Source: Clostridium sp. AM22-11AC
GTDB taxonomy: Bacteria; Bacillota; Clostridia; Lachnospirales; Lachnospiraceae
Length of the DNA stretch: 64,000 nucleotides
Assembly: GCF_003473545.1 (NCBI RefSeq)
Contig: NZ_QUCM01000006.1
Location: forward strand, 124,001 to 188,000
Direction of reading: 5' to 3'
This document shows, piece by piece, positions 16,785 through 25,664 of the stretch. A model generated the notes under the pieces. The model was not told where the DNA came from, did not search any database, and was given only the letters and a program-made list of their open reading frames with translations. The position numbers were made by a program, and so were the translations under genes. Each line of letters begins with the position of its first letter. Position 1 is the stretch's first letter.

Positions 16785-17132
16785 CTATGTATGCAGTTCC
16801 AGACTTATCATTAATGCCTCATTTACCTTCTGTAACAGTTCTCCGTCAATGTGACAGATCTTCTCCTTTAACCTCTGCTTGTCAATGGTCCTGACCTGCT
16901 CTAAAAGGATCACGGAATCCCGTATCATGTCACAGCTTCCCCTGTTTAATTCTACATGGGTAGGCAGCTTCGCCTTGTTCATCCTTGATGTGATCGCTGC
17001 GCAGATCACTGTCGGACTGTGCCGGTTTCCCACATCATTCTGGATGATAAGGACCGGCCGCACACCGCCCTGTTCAGACCCTACAACAGGTCTTAGATCT
17101 GCGTAATAAATATCTCCGCGTCTGATGATCAC
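16785..17132 (-). CDS. ndoA: MazF-family endoribonuclease toxin EndoA
   Basis: A 115-residue PemK/MazF-fold mRNA endoribonuclease very like Bacillus NdoA. Visible features are [20 protein letters not shown] at the N-terminus, [28 protein letters not shown] and the C-terminal [17 protein letters not shown]. The GTG start at 17132 matches NdoA's start and has GGAG 9 nt upstream; an earlier GTG at 17141 is badly spaced. It lies 155 nt after alr, as in Bacillus, but the antitoxin gene normally between alr and ndoA is absent: the gap has no ORF. Confidence 0.92.
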   Translation of the reverse strand: MIIRRGDIYYADLRPVVGSEQGGVRPVLIIQNDVGNRHSPTVICAAITSRMNKAKLPTHVELNRGSCDMIRDSVILLEQVRTIDKQRLKEKICHIDGELLQKVNEALMISLELHT

Positions 17133-17287
17133 AGCCTTCACTCTCCGTCATATTCTTACCCTTAGTATTGACACATTTTTAAAATGTATACACTACTGTT
17201 ATCATATGAGGAGAAATGCTTTCCGGAGCCTGTTTACCCGTATATCACGAATTTAATATTAAAAAACTTATTGTAACCTACTGAAAA

Positions 17288-18472
17288 TTACTCAAATCCC
17301 TTAAATACATCATCAAAATAATCTTTGGTACCCACTACTTTTCCGTCTTTTAAGTAAACTCTCGGTATACGTTTTCCGATATCGCAGATCATTTCATAAT
17401 GGAAACCGCCGGACTTTTCTGCCAGTTCTTCCATCGTAATGCATTCAGCCCCGTCACTGCCTAAAAGGGTAACTTCATCATCTTCCTGTACATCCGGGAT
17501 ATCTGTTACATCTACCATAAACTGATCCATGCAGATACGGCCTAAAATAGCTGCTCTCTTGCCGTGGATCAGCACATCTCCTTTTCCGGAAAGGGAACGG
17601 ACATAACCATCTCCATAACCTACAGGAATGGTTGCTACTTTCATGGTATGGTCTGCCACAAAGGTGCCGCCATAGCTGACTGCTGTACCGGCTTCAATCT
17701 CCTTGATGTAGGTAATGCAGCTTTTGATCTCCATAGCTGGTGTCAGTTTTACGCTGTTATGATCTACCTCATCAGAAGGATACATGCCATAAATGGCAAT
17801 ACCGGCTCTTACCATATCCATATGATTGGACTCTAATGACTCAACGATACCGGCACTGTTGGAGCAGTGGCGGATCGGGATCTTTACCCCCAGTTCCTTA
17901 AGGTAGCCTAAAAATTCTTTATAACGGCGGTACTGCTCTTCATAAGCGGATTTATCTGTCTCATCTGCTCTTGCAAAATGGGTAAACAGACCTTCTACTT
18001 CAATGCCCTCTAAGGCTGCAATGGCTGCTGCCTCTTTTGCATGTTCTCTGTCTGCTTTCATACCGATCCGGCTCATACCTGTGTCCAGTGCCAGATGCAC
18101 CACTGCCTTTTTGCCCTGTTTTAATGCCAGGTCTGACAGTTTTTTTGCTTTTTCATACTGGAACATGGCAGTGCGGATATCGTAGCGCAGCAGATCCTCA
18201 TAGCGTGACTCATGGGTCACACCCAGAATAAGGATGGTCTTATTGATCCCATGTCTGCGAAGGATGATGCCCTCATCAATAGTAGCTACTGCATATCCAA
18301 ACACATAAGGTTCAATGGTTTTTGCCACAGGAACGCTTCCATGTCCATAGCCATCTGCTTTCACCGATCCCATGATCAGGGTAGATGCAGGCAGATTGTC
18401 CCGCATGGATCTCATATTAGAAGCAACAGCATCCAGGTTTACTGTTGCATATACTCTGCTGTAAGGTCTCAT
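17288..18472 (-). CDS. alr: Alanine racemase
   Basis: A 394-residue PLP enzyme making D-alanine for peptidoglycan. The PLP lysine is in SVKADGYGHG (Lys about residue 38 from the chosen start) and the second catalytic Tyr is in AVSYGGTF. The start at 18472 (MRPYSRVYATVNLDA) fits other Alr proteins, with GGGAGG about 12 nt upstream; an ATG at 18502, ten codons upstream, is possible. Its promoter lies at 18555-18582. ndoA follows in the same direction. Confidence 0.95.
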   Translation of the reverse strand: MRPYSRVYATVNLDAVASNMRSMRDNLPASTLIMGSVKADGYGHGSVPVAKTIEPYVFGYAVATIDEGIILRRHGINKTILILGVTHESRYEDLLRYDIRTAMFQYEKAKKLSDLALKQGKKAVVHLALDTGMSRIGMKADREHAKEAAAIAALEGIEVEGLFTHFARADETDKSAYEEQYRRYKEFLGYLKELGVKIPIRHCSNSAGIVESLESNHMDMVRAGIAIYGMYPSDEVDHNSVKLTPAMEIKSCITYIKEIEAGTAVSYGGTFVADHTMKVATIPVGYGDGYVRSLSGKGDVLIHGKRAAILGRICMDQFMVDVTDIPDVQEDDEVTLLGSDGAECITMEELAEKSGGFHYEMICDIGKRIPRVYLKDGKVVGTKDYFDDVFKGFE

Positions 18473-18554
18473 ATATGTTTTATTTCCTCCCGGCGTATTC
18501 ATGCCTTCCTAAACGATCTCTTTCTGAAAACGCACTAAAGTGCGCTAAGCTTTA

Positions 18555-18582
18555 ATTATACACCATACGCCGCATTTTTCAA
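18555..18582 (-). promoter_or_regulatory. Promoter of alr
   Basis: TTGAAA (18577-18582), 16-nt spacer, TATAAT (18555-18560) on the minus strand. A small perfect hairpin (CGCACT-aa-AGTGCG, 18531-18544) lies in the leader. Confidence 0.7.
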
Positions 18583-18646
18583 GAAGGTTTCCCAGTCATT
18601 CAATCAGTTTTTGCCAACATATTTATTCTGCTGCAACTGGTACGGT

Positions 18647-20215
18647 TTACCCATTGCGTCTCACTGCCTCGTCCATAACATCCCCTACTGCCTGGGATAA
18701 TTCTGTGGCCAGCAGACTGTGGCTTCCTGCCCCGGCTGCTTTCTCTCCTGCCAGACCGTGAACATACACACCCATGCGGGCTGCTTCTTCCTCTTCCATG
18801 CCAATTGCTAAAAGTCCCGCGATCGTACCGGTAAGCACATCCCCGGAACCGGCTTTTGCCATGGCACTGCAGCCGCTGGTATTAATATAAAGGCCGCCTT
18901 CCTGGCCTGCAACTACCGTAGCTGCATCCTTTAATACGCAGGTAACTCCATACCGGGATGCATAAGCACTGGCTGCTCCCACCAGATCTTCTTTTAGCTG
19001 GCTGATGGTCTGTCCTGTAAGTCTTGCCATTTCACCAAGATGTGGGGTAATGATAATATTTTCTGTATAATAAGAAGTAAGATAAGGATGGGATGCAATG
19101 GTATTTAACCCATCTGCATCCAGGATCACCGGAACATAGGCACTGGTAAGTATATCCTCTACCAGATATTCTACATAAGGCTCACTTCCAAGTCCCGGTC
19201 CTAAAACCACTACACTTGCCCATTTCATCTGTTCCTCGATCATTTCTTTAAATTCTTCTCTTCCCTGAAGAAGCTGATCCGGAGTATAGGATGCAATGAT
19301 CGCCTCCGGAAGGAGTCCCTGAAGGATGGGACGGTTTTCTTCTACTGTGAGGATCTTTACCAGTCCGGCTCCTGCTCTGTAGGCAGTAAGGGCACTTAAA
19401 TAGGCAGCACCACACATACCTGCACTTCCCGCTGCGATCAGCACTTTTCCAAAAGTTCCTTTGTTGGAGTCTGCTTTTCTTTCAGGAATGTGGCAAAGAT
19501 CTTTCTTTTCATAGGCAAAAGCCCGTTCCGGTCTGCCGCCTTCTTCCGCTTCCCCTTCTAATGCCATTTCAGGAAAGCCGATATCTTTTACCAGCACTTT
19601 TCCTGCATAACTTCTTCCCGGGTAAAGGGCAGTTCCCATTTTTTCCCAGCCAAAAGTCACAGTCACATCTGCTTTTAAAGCAGTTCCCATAACAGCGCCT
19701 GTATCTGCGTGGATACCGGAAGGAATGTCTACTGCCACACAGAAAGTATGCTCCTGTTCTCTTATCTGGTTCAGGTCATCTAAACATCTTTTATAATTTC
19801 CTTCTACCGGACGGCCAAGACCTACTCCGAATACTGCATCAATGATAACGCAACAGTGTTTTCCTTTCTTTTCTGTCTCGATCTCCTGCCATGGTTTTAC
19901 AGAAATTCCCAGTTTTCGGGCAATGGAAAGCTGTGTTTTTAATTCCACTGTTCCTCTGTTTTCATCCCCTGCCATATAAATGCATACGGGATAGCCTTTT
20001 AAATGGAGCATTCTGGCCGCTGCAATACCGTCTGCTCCGTTATTGCCACTGCCGCACACAGCCCAGACGATCTCATCTTTTTTTGCTGCCTTTTCTGCCT
20101 CTGCAGCCACTGCCATAGCCGCCCGTTCCATTAATACCATAGACGGAATACCGATCTCCTGAATGGTTTTGGCATCCGTTGCTTTCATTTTTCTTCCTAA
20201 TAAAAGAGTCCTCAT
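18647..20215 (-). CDS. nnr: Bifunctional NAD(P)HX epimerase/dehydratase
   Basis: A 522-residue repair enzyme for hydrated NAD(P)H. The N-terminal YjeF_N domain (~1-215; VCGSGNNGADGIAAARML) epimerises NAD(P)HX. The C-terminal ribokinase-like domain (~240-515) is the ADP/ATP-dependent dehydratase, with VVLGPGLGSEPYVEYLVEDI, VILDADGLN and the catalytic KAGSGDVLTG. AGGAG is 9 nt upstream of the ATG, which overlaps the acpS stop codon (ATGA), so the pair is translationally coupled. Last gene of rex-acpS-nnr. Confidence 0.95.
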   Translation of the reverse strand: MRTLLLGRKMKATDAKTIQEIGIPSMVLMERAAMAVAAEAEKAAKKDEIVWAVCGSGNNGADGIAAARMLHLKGYPVCIYMAGDENRGTVELKTQLSIARKLGISVKPWQEIETEKKGKHCCVIIDAVFGVGLGRPVEGNYKRCLDDLNQIREQEHTFCVAVDIPSGIHADTGAVMGTALKADVTVTFGWEKMGTALYPGRSYAGKVLVKDIGFPEMALEGEAEEGGRPERAFAYEKKDLCHIPERKADSNKGTFGKVLIAAGSAGMCGAAYLSALTAYRAGAGLVKILTVEENRPILQGLLPEAIIASYTPDQLLQGREEFKEMIEEQMKWASVVVLGPGLGSEPYVEYLVEDILTSAYVPVILDADGLNTIASHPYLTSYYTENIIITPHLGEMARLTGQTISQLKEDLVGAASAYASRYGVTCVLKDAATVVAGQEGGLYINTSGCSAMAKAGSGDVLTGTIAGLLAIGMEEEEAARMGVYVHGLAGEKAAGAGSHSLLATELSQAVGDVMDEAVRRNG

Positions 20216-20589
20216 TTTTTCTGCTCTCCTCTTCCTTCTCCTACTGCAAAAGCCATTGCCAGTCCATTTGTATTGGAAATAGAAACATGGATCTGCTCCA
20301 TTCCCATTTTTTCAAACTGTTCTAAAGCTCCACCATAAAGACGTACATAGGGTTTTCCCAGTTCATCCCGCAAAACCTCAATATCTCCCGGCATAAAGGT
20401 GCGAAAACCTGTGCCAAACACCTTGGCTACCGCCTCTTTTACAGCAAAAGAGCCGGCAAGCTTAGAGGCAGACCCTCCTGCTTGCCGGCTTTCCGCCTCT
20501 GTAAATGTGCGTGACACAAAATGTTCTTTTTCGCAGGCCTTCCTCATACGGTCAATTTCCACCAGATCCGTTCCTACTCCCAGTATCAT
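20212..20589 (-). CDS. acpS: Holo-[acyl-carrier-protein] synthase
   Basis: A 125-residue 4-prime-phosphopantetheinyl transferase that activates acyl carrier protein with CoA. The Mg-binding Asp is in GVGTDLVEIDRMR and the Glu in LAGSFAVKEAVAKVFG. The start at 20589 (MILGVGTDL) matches the family's length; upstream in-frame ATGs would overlap rex. The ribosome binding site (AGAGAG) is weak, so it is probably co-translated with rex, whose stop is 16 nt upstream. Confidence 0.95.
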   Translation of the reverse strand: MILGVGTDLVEIDRMRKACEKEHFVSRTFTEAESRQAGGSASKLAGSFAVKEAVAKVFGTGFRTFMPGDIEVLRDELGKPYVRLYGGALEQFEKMGMEQIHVSISNTNGLAMAFAVGEGRGEQKK

Positions 20590-20605
20590 CACGTTTACTC
20601 TCTTT

Positions 20606-21268
20606 TTATTCTTTTTTTGTATCCTCTGCATCAGACTTTTCCTGCATGTTGCACACACGGTAAGACAGACGCATCAGACTCTCTGATAAGTGTACATTTT
20701 CTACTACTACATCATCCGGCACTACCAGATCTGTGTGGGCAAAGTTCCAGATTGCCTTGATGCCGGCTTTGATCAATCGGTCAGCAATCTCCGGAGCCTT
20801 TGTCTTTGGAATGGTAAGTGCTGCGATCTGGATATTATTTTCCCTGATAAAGGTTTCCAGATCATCCACAGAACGGATCTCAATGCCGCGGATCACCAGT
20901 CCGATCAGCTTTGGATTGATATCAAACATTCCTCTGATAACAAATCCTCTCCGCTCAAAATTCGTATAATTGGCAATGGCCTGTCCCAGATTACCTGCAC
21001 CAATGATGATCACATTGTGCTGACGGTCAATTCCAAGGATCTTTGCGATCTCTGAATAAAGATATTTTACGTTATATCCGTAGCCCTGCTGGCCAAAGCC
21101 ACCAAAATTGTTAAGGTCCTGACGGATCTGAGACGCCGTTACCTTCATTCTGCTGCTCAGTTCATTAGAAGAAATACGCTCTACTCCTTCCTCGATCAGC
21201 TCGCCAAGGTAGCGATAATATCTGGGCAGTCTTGAAATTACTGCTTTTGATATCTCTTTGCGTTCCAT
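20606..21268 (-). CDS. rex: Redox-sensing transcriptional repressor Rex
   Basis: A 220-residue repressor of fermentation and anaerobic genes that leaves DNA when NADH rises. It has an N-terminal winged helix (SRLPRYYRYLGELIEEG, then ASQIRQDLNNFGGFGQQGYG) and a Rossmann domain with VIIGAGNLGQAIANY. The start at 21268 (MERKEISK) has AAGGAG 9 nt upstream; an ATG at 21292 with GGGGG is a possible alternative. It heads rex-acpS-nnr, with a consensus promoter. No clear Rex operator was seen upstream. Confidence 0.95.
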   Translation of the reverse strand: MERKEISKAVISRLPRYYRYLGELIEEGVERISSNELSSRMKVTASQIRQDLNNFGGFGQQGYGYNVKYLYSEIAKILGIDRQHNVIIIGAGNLGQAIANYTNFERRGFVIRGMFDINPKLIGLVIRGIEIRSVDDLETFIRENNIQIAALTIPKTKAPEIADRLIKAGIKAIWNFAHTDLVVPDDVVVENVHLSESLMRLSYRVCNMQEKSDAEDTKKE

Positions 21269-21336
21269 TTTAACCCTCTCCTTCTTGTTCATGATTCACC
21301 CCCTTGCATTATCGGGGTATGATAACTCTAGTATCC

Positions 21337-21365
21337 ATTATAATCAGACGTTAAATAAATGTCAA
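21337..21365 (-). promoter_or_regulatory. Consensus promoter of rex-acpS-nnr
   Basis: TTGACA (21360-21365), 17-nt spacer, TATAAT (21337-21342) on the minus strand. Confidence 0.88.
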
Positions 21366-21385
21366 ATCTGTTTTTCAGTATGTTC

Positions 21386-21414
21386 TTGAAAAAATTATTT
21401 TCCTATATTATACT
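21386..21414 (+). promoter_or_regulatory. Promoter of the ABC-F gene
   Basis: TTGAAA (21386-21391), 17-nt spacer, TATACT (21409-21414) on the plus strand, 80 nt before the start at 21494 and back-to-back with the rex promoter. Confidence 0.75.
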
Positions 21415-21493
21415 GTTTGGTGCGAACCGGCTCATTTTGTCGGGAAAATACTTAATTTTACTACATTTTTACTACGTTTTTAAGGAGTTTATC

Positions 21494-23506
21494 ATGATAT
21501 TATCCTGCAGCAATATCTGCAAGTCATTTGGGGAAAATGACATTTTAAAGCAGGTTTCCTTCCATATAGAAGACCACGAAAAGGCGGCCATTGTAGGCAT
21601 TAATGGTGCCGGCAAGTCCACTCTTTTAAAAGTGCTTATCGGAAAACTGAACGCTGATGATGGCGTTGTTACCTGGGCGAAAGGTGCTTCCATCGGTTAT
21701 CTGGCACAGCACCAGGACTTAGAGGGAGCCGAGACTATTTACGATGCACTTTTAGAGGTGAAAAAGCCGGTGATCCAGATGGAGGCCCGCATTCGCAGCC
21801 TGGAACTGGAAATGAAATCCGCTTCCGGTGATGAATTAGAGACCAAGCTTTCTGAATACAGCCGTTTAAACCATGAATTTGAAATGGCAGACGGCTATTC
21901 CTATCAGAGCGAGATCACCGGCGTTTTAAAGGGACTTGGATTTACAGAGGATGAGTTTTCCAAACCCATCACTGCTCTTTCCGGCGGCCAGAAGACCCGT
22001 GTTTCCTTAGGCAAACTGCTCCTTACCAAACCGGACATCCTGCTCCTTGACGAGCCGACCAACCACCTGGATATGGAGTCCATCGCATGGTTAGAAACTT
22101 ATCTGAGAAACTACAGCGGTGCTGTGATCATCGTTGCCCATGACCGGTATTTCCTGGACCGTGTGGTAACAAAGATCATTGAGCTGGACATGGGGCATTG
22201 TACTGTATTTTCAGGCAATTATTCTGCCTACAGCGATAAAAAGGCCATGCTACGCGATGCTGCCATCCGTGCCTATTTAAACCAGCAGCAGGAGATCCGC
22301 CATCAGGAGGCTGTTATCGCCAAGTTAAAATCTTTCAACCGTGAAAAATCCATTAAACGTGCAGAAAGCCGTGAAAAAATGCTGGATAAGATCGAGCGGT
22401 TAGAAAAGCCTACCCAGGCAAATGATTCTATGGATATCCGCTTAGAGCCGGATGTGGTCAGCGGAAATGATGTTCTGACCGTTACAGATTTAAGCAAATC
22501 CTTTGACACACAGACCTTATTTACCAATGTGGACTTTGAGATCAAGCGGGGGGAACGTGTTGCTATCATTGGAAATAATGGTACCGGAAAGACCACTCTT
22601 TTAAAGATCATCAATGGCATTATCCCTGCTGATTCCGGTCAGATCCGTTTAGGTTCCAAGGTGCATATCGGCTACTATGATCAGGAGCATCAGGTACTGC
22701 ATATGGATAAAACCCTGTTCCAGGAGATCCAGGATACCTATCCAAACATGAACAACACCCAGATCCGCAATACACTGGCTGCTTTCCTGTTTACAGGAGA
22801 TGACGTATTTAAGCTGATCCGTGACTTAAGCGGCGGTGAAAGAGGCCGTGTTTCCCTTGCGAAATTAATGCTCTCTGATGCCAATTTCCTGCTTCTTGAC
22901 GAGCCTACCAACCATCTGGATATTACTTCCAAGGAGATCCTGGAAAGCGCATTAAACCGCTATACAGGAACGGTATTGTACGTATCCCATGACCGTTATT
23001 TCATCAACCGTACTGCTACCCGTATCCTGGATCTGACGGATGGTTCATTTATCAACTATATCGGCAATTATGACTACTATCTGGAAAAGAAAGAGGATGT
23101 AGAAGCTGCATTTGCCGCTAGGCAGATGGCTGAAGCTGGAAATAACCGTACAGCCGGTGCAAATGGCACACAGGCACAGAGTGTCAGCGCTGTTTCAGGC
23201 GTATCTTCCGCTTCTTCCCAGGCACCTATGACCGCCTCCGCTGCAGGCTCTTTAGCTGACGGAAAAATGGACTGGAAAGCCCAGAAAGAGGAGCAGGCCC
23301 GTCTTCGCAAACGCCAGAATGAACTGAAAAAGGTGGAGGACAAGATCCACGAACTGGAAACAAGAGACGGGGAGATCGATGAGCTCCTCTCCCAGGAAGA
23401 TGTATATACTGATGTTTCCCGCCTTATGGAACTGAACAAAGAGAAAGAGTCCATCCAGAAAGAACTGGAAGTTCTCTATGAGAAATGGGAAGAACTGGCA
23501 GAATAA
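21494..23506 (+). CDS. ABC-F ribosome-associated ATPase (YdiF-like)
   Basis: A 670-residue soluble protein with two ABC domains and no membrane segments. Domain 1 has [25 protein letters not shown] and LLLDEPTNHLD; domain 2 has GNNGTGKTT, LSGGERGRVSLAKLML and LLLDEPTNHLD. A charged linker joins them, and a C-terminal coiled coil (~590-665) follows a Ala/Ser-rich hinge. ABC-F proteins act on ribosomes to relieve stalls or give antibiotic resistance; the closest pattern I recall is housekeeping YdiF. The start at 21494 (MILSCSN) has AAGGAG 6 nt upstream; earlier in-frame ATGs lie in the leader. Confidence 0.93.
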   Translation: MILSCSNICKSFGENDILKQVSFHIEDHEKAAIVGINGAGKSTLLKVLIGKLNADDGVVTWAKGASIGYLAQHQDLEGAETIYDALLEVKKPVIQMEARIRSLELEMKSASGDELETKLSEYSRLNHEFEMADGYSYQSEITGVLKGLGFTEDEFSKPITALSGGQKTRVSLGKLLLTKPDILLLDEPTNHLDMESIAWLETYLRNYSGAVIIVAHDRYFLDRVVTKIIELDMGHCTVFSGNYSAYSDKKAMLRDAAIRAYLNQQQEIRHQEAVIAKLKSFNREKSIKRAESREKMLDKIERLEKPTQANDSMDIRLEPDVVSGNDVLTVTDLSKSFDTQTLFTNVDFEIKRGERVAIIGNNGTGKTTLLKIINGIIPADSGQIRLGSKVHIGYYDQEHQVLHMDKTLFQEIQDTYPNMNNTQIRNTLAAFLFTGDDVFKLIRDLSGGERGRVSLAKLMLSDANFLLLDEPTNHLDITSKEILESALNRYTGTVLYVSHDRYFINRTATRILDLTDGSFINYIGNYDYYLEKKEDVEAAFAARQMAEAGNNRTAGANGTQAQSVSAVSGVSSASSQAPMTASAAGSLADGKMDWKAQKEEQARLRKRQNELKKVEDKIHELETRDGEIDELLSQEDVYTDVSRLMELNKEKESIQKELEVLYEKWEELAE

Positions 23507-23525
23507 AAAGGAGTTATAAAAATCC

Positions 23526-23753
23526 ATGAAGAAATTAAAACGGATATCAGCTGCCCTTATGGTAATATTATTAGCAGGCCTTTTTATTGCAGCCATTGTA
23601 CTTGCAATAACCGGCGCCCCGGCCAATCAGCTGATGGCAGTTATTTTCTCTATCGTGTTTATTTCCGTATTGTTTTATGCTATGGGACTGATGACACGGG
23701 TGTTAAAAAAAGATGACAGTAAGGATACATCTGATACATCATTAAAAAAATAG
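23526..23753 (+). CDS. Small two-helix membrane protein
   Basis: A 75-residue protein with two membrane helices (~8-29 and ~35-57) and a charged, Asp/Ser/Lys-rich tail. AAGGAG lies about 11 nt before the ATG. It starts 19 nt after the ABC-F stop and is followed by a terminator, so it is co-transcribed with it. No recognised family or function. Confidence 0.7.
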   Translation: MKKLKRISAALMVILLAGLFIAAIVLAITGAPANQLMAVIFSIVFISVLFYAMGLMTRVLKKDDSKDTSDTSLKK

Positions 23754-23834
23754 CCAGCCTCTCGTCTGCAATGCCGGGCCAGTTATTTATGAAAAAGTGT
23801 ACCAGATCCTGAATTTATTTATAATTTTTAATGC

Positions 23835-23877
23835 AAAAGGTCTGCTTTTGATAAAATATCATCAGCAGACCTTTTTT
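23835..23877. terminator. Bidirectional terminator
   Basis: AAAGGTCTGC pairs with GCAGACCTTT around an inner TGAT/ATCA, with T-rich ends on both strands. It serves the plus-strand ABC-F unit and the convergent sugar-transport operon. Confidence 0.88.
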
Positions 23878-23917
23878 TATATTTTTTGACTTTTTAATAT
23901 TATCAACCTTGATATTG

Positions 23918-24751
23918 TCAACCTTTAATACCACTGGTAGAAATTCCCTGCACATAATATTTCTGTAAAAACAGGAACATAATGATCATAGGCACAGATG
24001 CAATAGTCAGCGCAGCCATGATAGGACCATAATAAACCGGAGGTTCTGTAAAAAATGTCTGAATACCAAGCTGTACCGTCCTTTTTCCTGCATCAGTGAT
24101 AACAAGCAGAGGCCACATAAAGTCGGACCAGTAAGCCACATAATCCAGAATAAAGACAGTAGCAAAAACAGGCTTGGATACCGGTATGATGACCTGTAAA
24201 AAGGTTTTAAATGGTCCGGCTCCGTCAATCTCTGCTGCTTCGATCAGATCATCCGGCACATCCAGGAAAAACTGCCTGAACAGGTATACGTCAAAACATT
24301 TTACAATAAAAGGAATGATCAGTGCCAGATAGGAATCCACCCATCCCAGCTTATTTACAATGAAAAACAAAGATAGCAAAATACTTTCCAACGGCAGTAC
24401 CAGCAAAGATAATACCACTGTAAGGATCACATTTTTACCCTTAAATTCAAATTTTGCAAGTGCATAACCAAAGGCAGAGTTTACTGCCATGCTTAAAAAC
24501 ACAAGGATCGTAACATAAGTAACACTGTTCAGGATATAGCGGGGCATGTTGCTTCGTACAAAGACTTCTTTAAAATTATCTAAGGTCGCTCCTGCAGGCC
24601 AGAAGGCTGCCAGTCCTTTGGACATATCTGCAAAAATACGGTTTTCCGGTTTAAATGCAGATACCACCATCCAGATCAGGGGAGAAATATACAAAAGTCC
24701 CAGAAGGATATTGACTACATAGATCAGAAAATATTTTTTATTCTTATTCAT
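23918..24751 (-). CDS. Sugar ABC transporter permease (MalG/CUT1 type)
   Basis: A 277-residue permease with six membrane helices and the EAA loop (AAEIDGAGPFKTFLQVIIPV) that contacts the ATPase. It ends with the GISTSGIKG tail typical of CUT1 second permeases. AGGAGG is 8 nt upstream. It is the last gene of the operon binding protein - GH32 - permease - permease. No ATPase is encoded locally, so a shared MsmK-like ATPase elsewhere is probable (inference from CUT1 systems of Firmicutes). Confidence 0.93.
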   Translation of the reverse strand: MNKNKKYFLIYVVNILLGLLYISPLIWMVVSAFKPENRIFADMSKGLAAFWPAGATLDNFKEVFVRSNMPRYILNSVTYVTILVFLSMAVNSAFGYALAKFEFKGKNVILTVVLSLLVLPLESILLSLFFIVNKLGWVDSYLALIIPFIVKCFDVYLFRQFFLDVPDDLIEAAEIDGAGPFKTFLQVIIPVSKPVFATVFILDYVAYWSDFMWPLLVITDAGKRTVQLGIQTFFTEPPVYYGPIMAALTIASVPMIIMFLFLQKYYVQGISTSGIKG

Positions 24752-24763
24752 CTGTTTATCCTC

Positions 24764-25633
24764 CTATCTTGCTTTCATAAGCTTCTTTACTACAACTGAA
24801 ATACCTACTACTACAATAAAGAAAATAACTGAAACTGCAGAAGCATATCCCATATTACGGTACTGGAAGCCCTGGCGATACAGATAATAGGTCAGTGTCA
24901 TAGTAGACTCTTTTGGACCGCCGTTAGTCATGATGTAAGGCTGTGTAAACAGCTTCATGGCAGCGATCGTCGTCATCATAACTACGAAGATCAGCACATT
25001 TTTAATACCTGGAATTGTGATATAAAGAAACTTTTTTAATGCACCGGCCCCGTCAATGGAAGCTGCTTCATAAAGATCTTCCGGGATTGCCTGAAGACCT
25101 GCCAAAAGGATCATCATCTGATGTCCTGCTGCATGCCAGCCTGACATAAAGATAATGGAATTCATGGCTGTATCAGCACTTCGCAGGAAATCGCAGGCCG
25201 GAAGGCCGAATTTTGTTAAAATAGCATTTAAAAGGCCCTGTGTTGGATTTGGATTGTAAATAAAGGTCCACAGGATAGCGATAACACTCATGGATGTTAC
25301 TAACGGTGAAAAATAGGCAGACCGGAAAATTCCAATGCCTTTAATATTTTCACGTACTAAAAGTGCCAGACCAAATGCCAGTGTAACCTGATAAGGAACT
25401 ACAACAACTGCAAAATACAGTGTATTTTTCATTGCCTTTAAAAAACTGGCATCCTGAAACAGGCGGATGTAATTTTCAAATCCTACAAAGGCTGCATCCT
25501 TTGGCCGCAGCAGGTTAAAATCCATAAAACTAAATCCAAATGCCAGAGCCGCTGCCAGGATGGTAAACATCAGCAGGATCAGACAGCCTGGAAGGATGAA
25601 AAAGTAAGCATAGCTTTTTCTTCTGCCCCTCAT
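24764..25633 (-). CDS. Sugar ABC transporter permease (MalF/CUT1 type)
   Basis: A 289-residue permease, N-terminus basic (MRGRRKSYAYFFILPG), about six membrane helices, and the EAA loop (AASIDGAGALKKFLYITIPG). It pairs with the permease 12 nt downstream. Its place beside a GH32 enzyme suggests uptake of sucrose or short fructo-oligosaccharides. GGGAG lies about 9 nt upstream of the ATG. Confidence 0.93.
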   Translation of the reverse strand: MRGRRKSYAYFFILPGCLILLMFTILAAALAFGFSFMDFNLLRPKDAAFVGFENYIRLFQDASFLKAMKNTLYFAVVVVPYQVTLAFGLALLVRENIKGIGIFRSAYFSPLVTSMSVIAILWTFIYNPNPTQGLLNAILTKFGLPACDFLRSADTAMNSIIFMSGWHAAGHQMMILLAGLQAIPEDLYEAASIDGAGALKKFLYITIPGIKNVLIFVVMMTTIAAMKLFTQPYIMTNGGPKESTMTLTYYLYRQGFQYRNMGYASAVSVIFFIVVVGISVVVKKLMKAR

Positions 25634-25664
25634 TATAATATCTCCCTTCTTTTACCGGATTGGA

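Noticed and set aside
21359..21493. A 45-residue N-terminal extension of the ABC-F protein
   Set aside because: It overlaps the promoter, and AAGGAG lies directly before the internal ATG at 21494, which matches the family's N-terminus.
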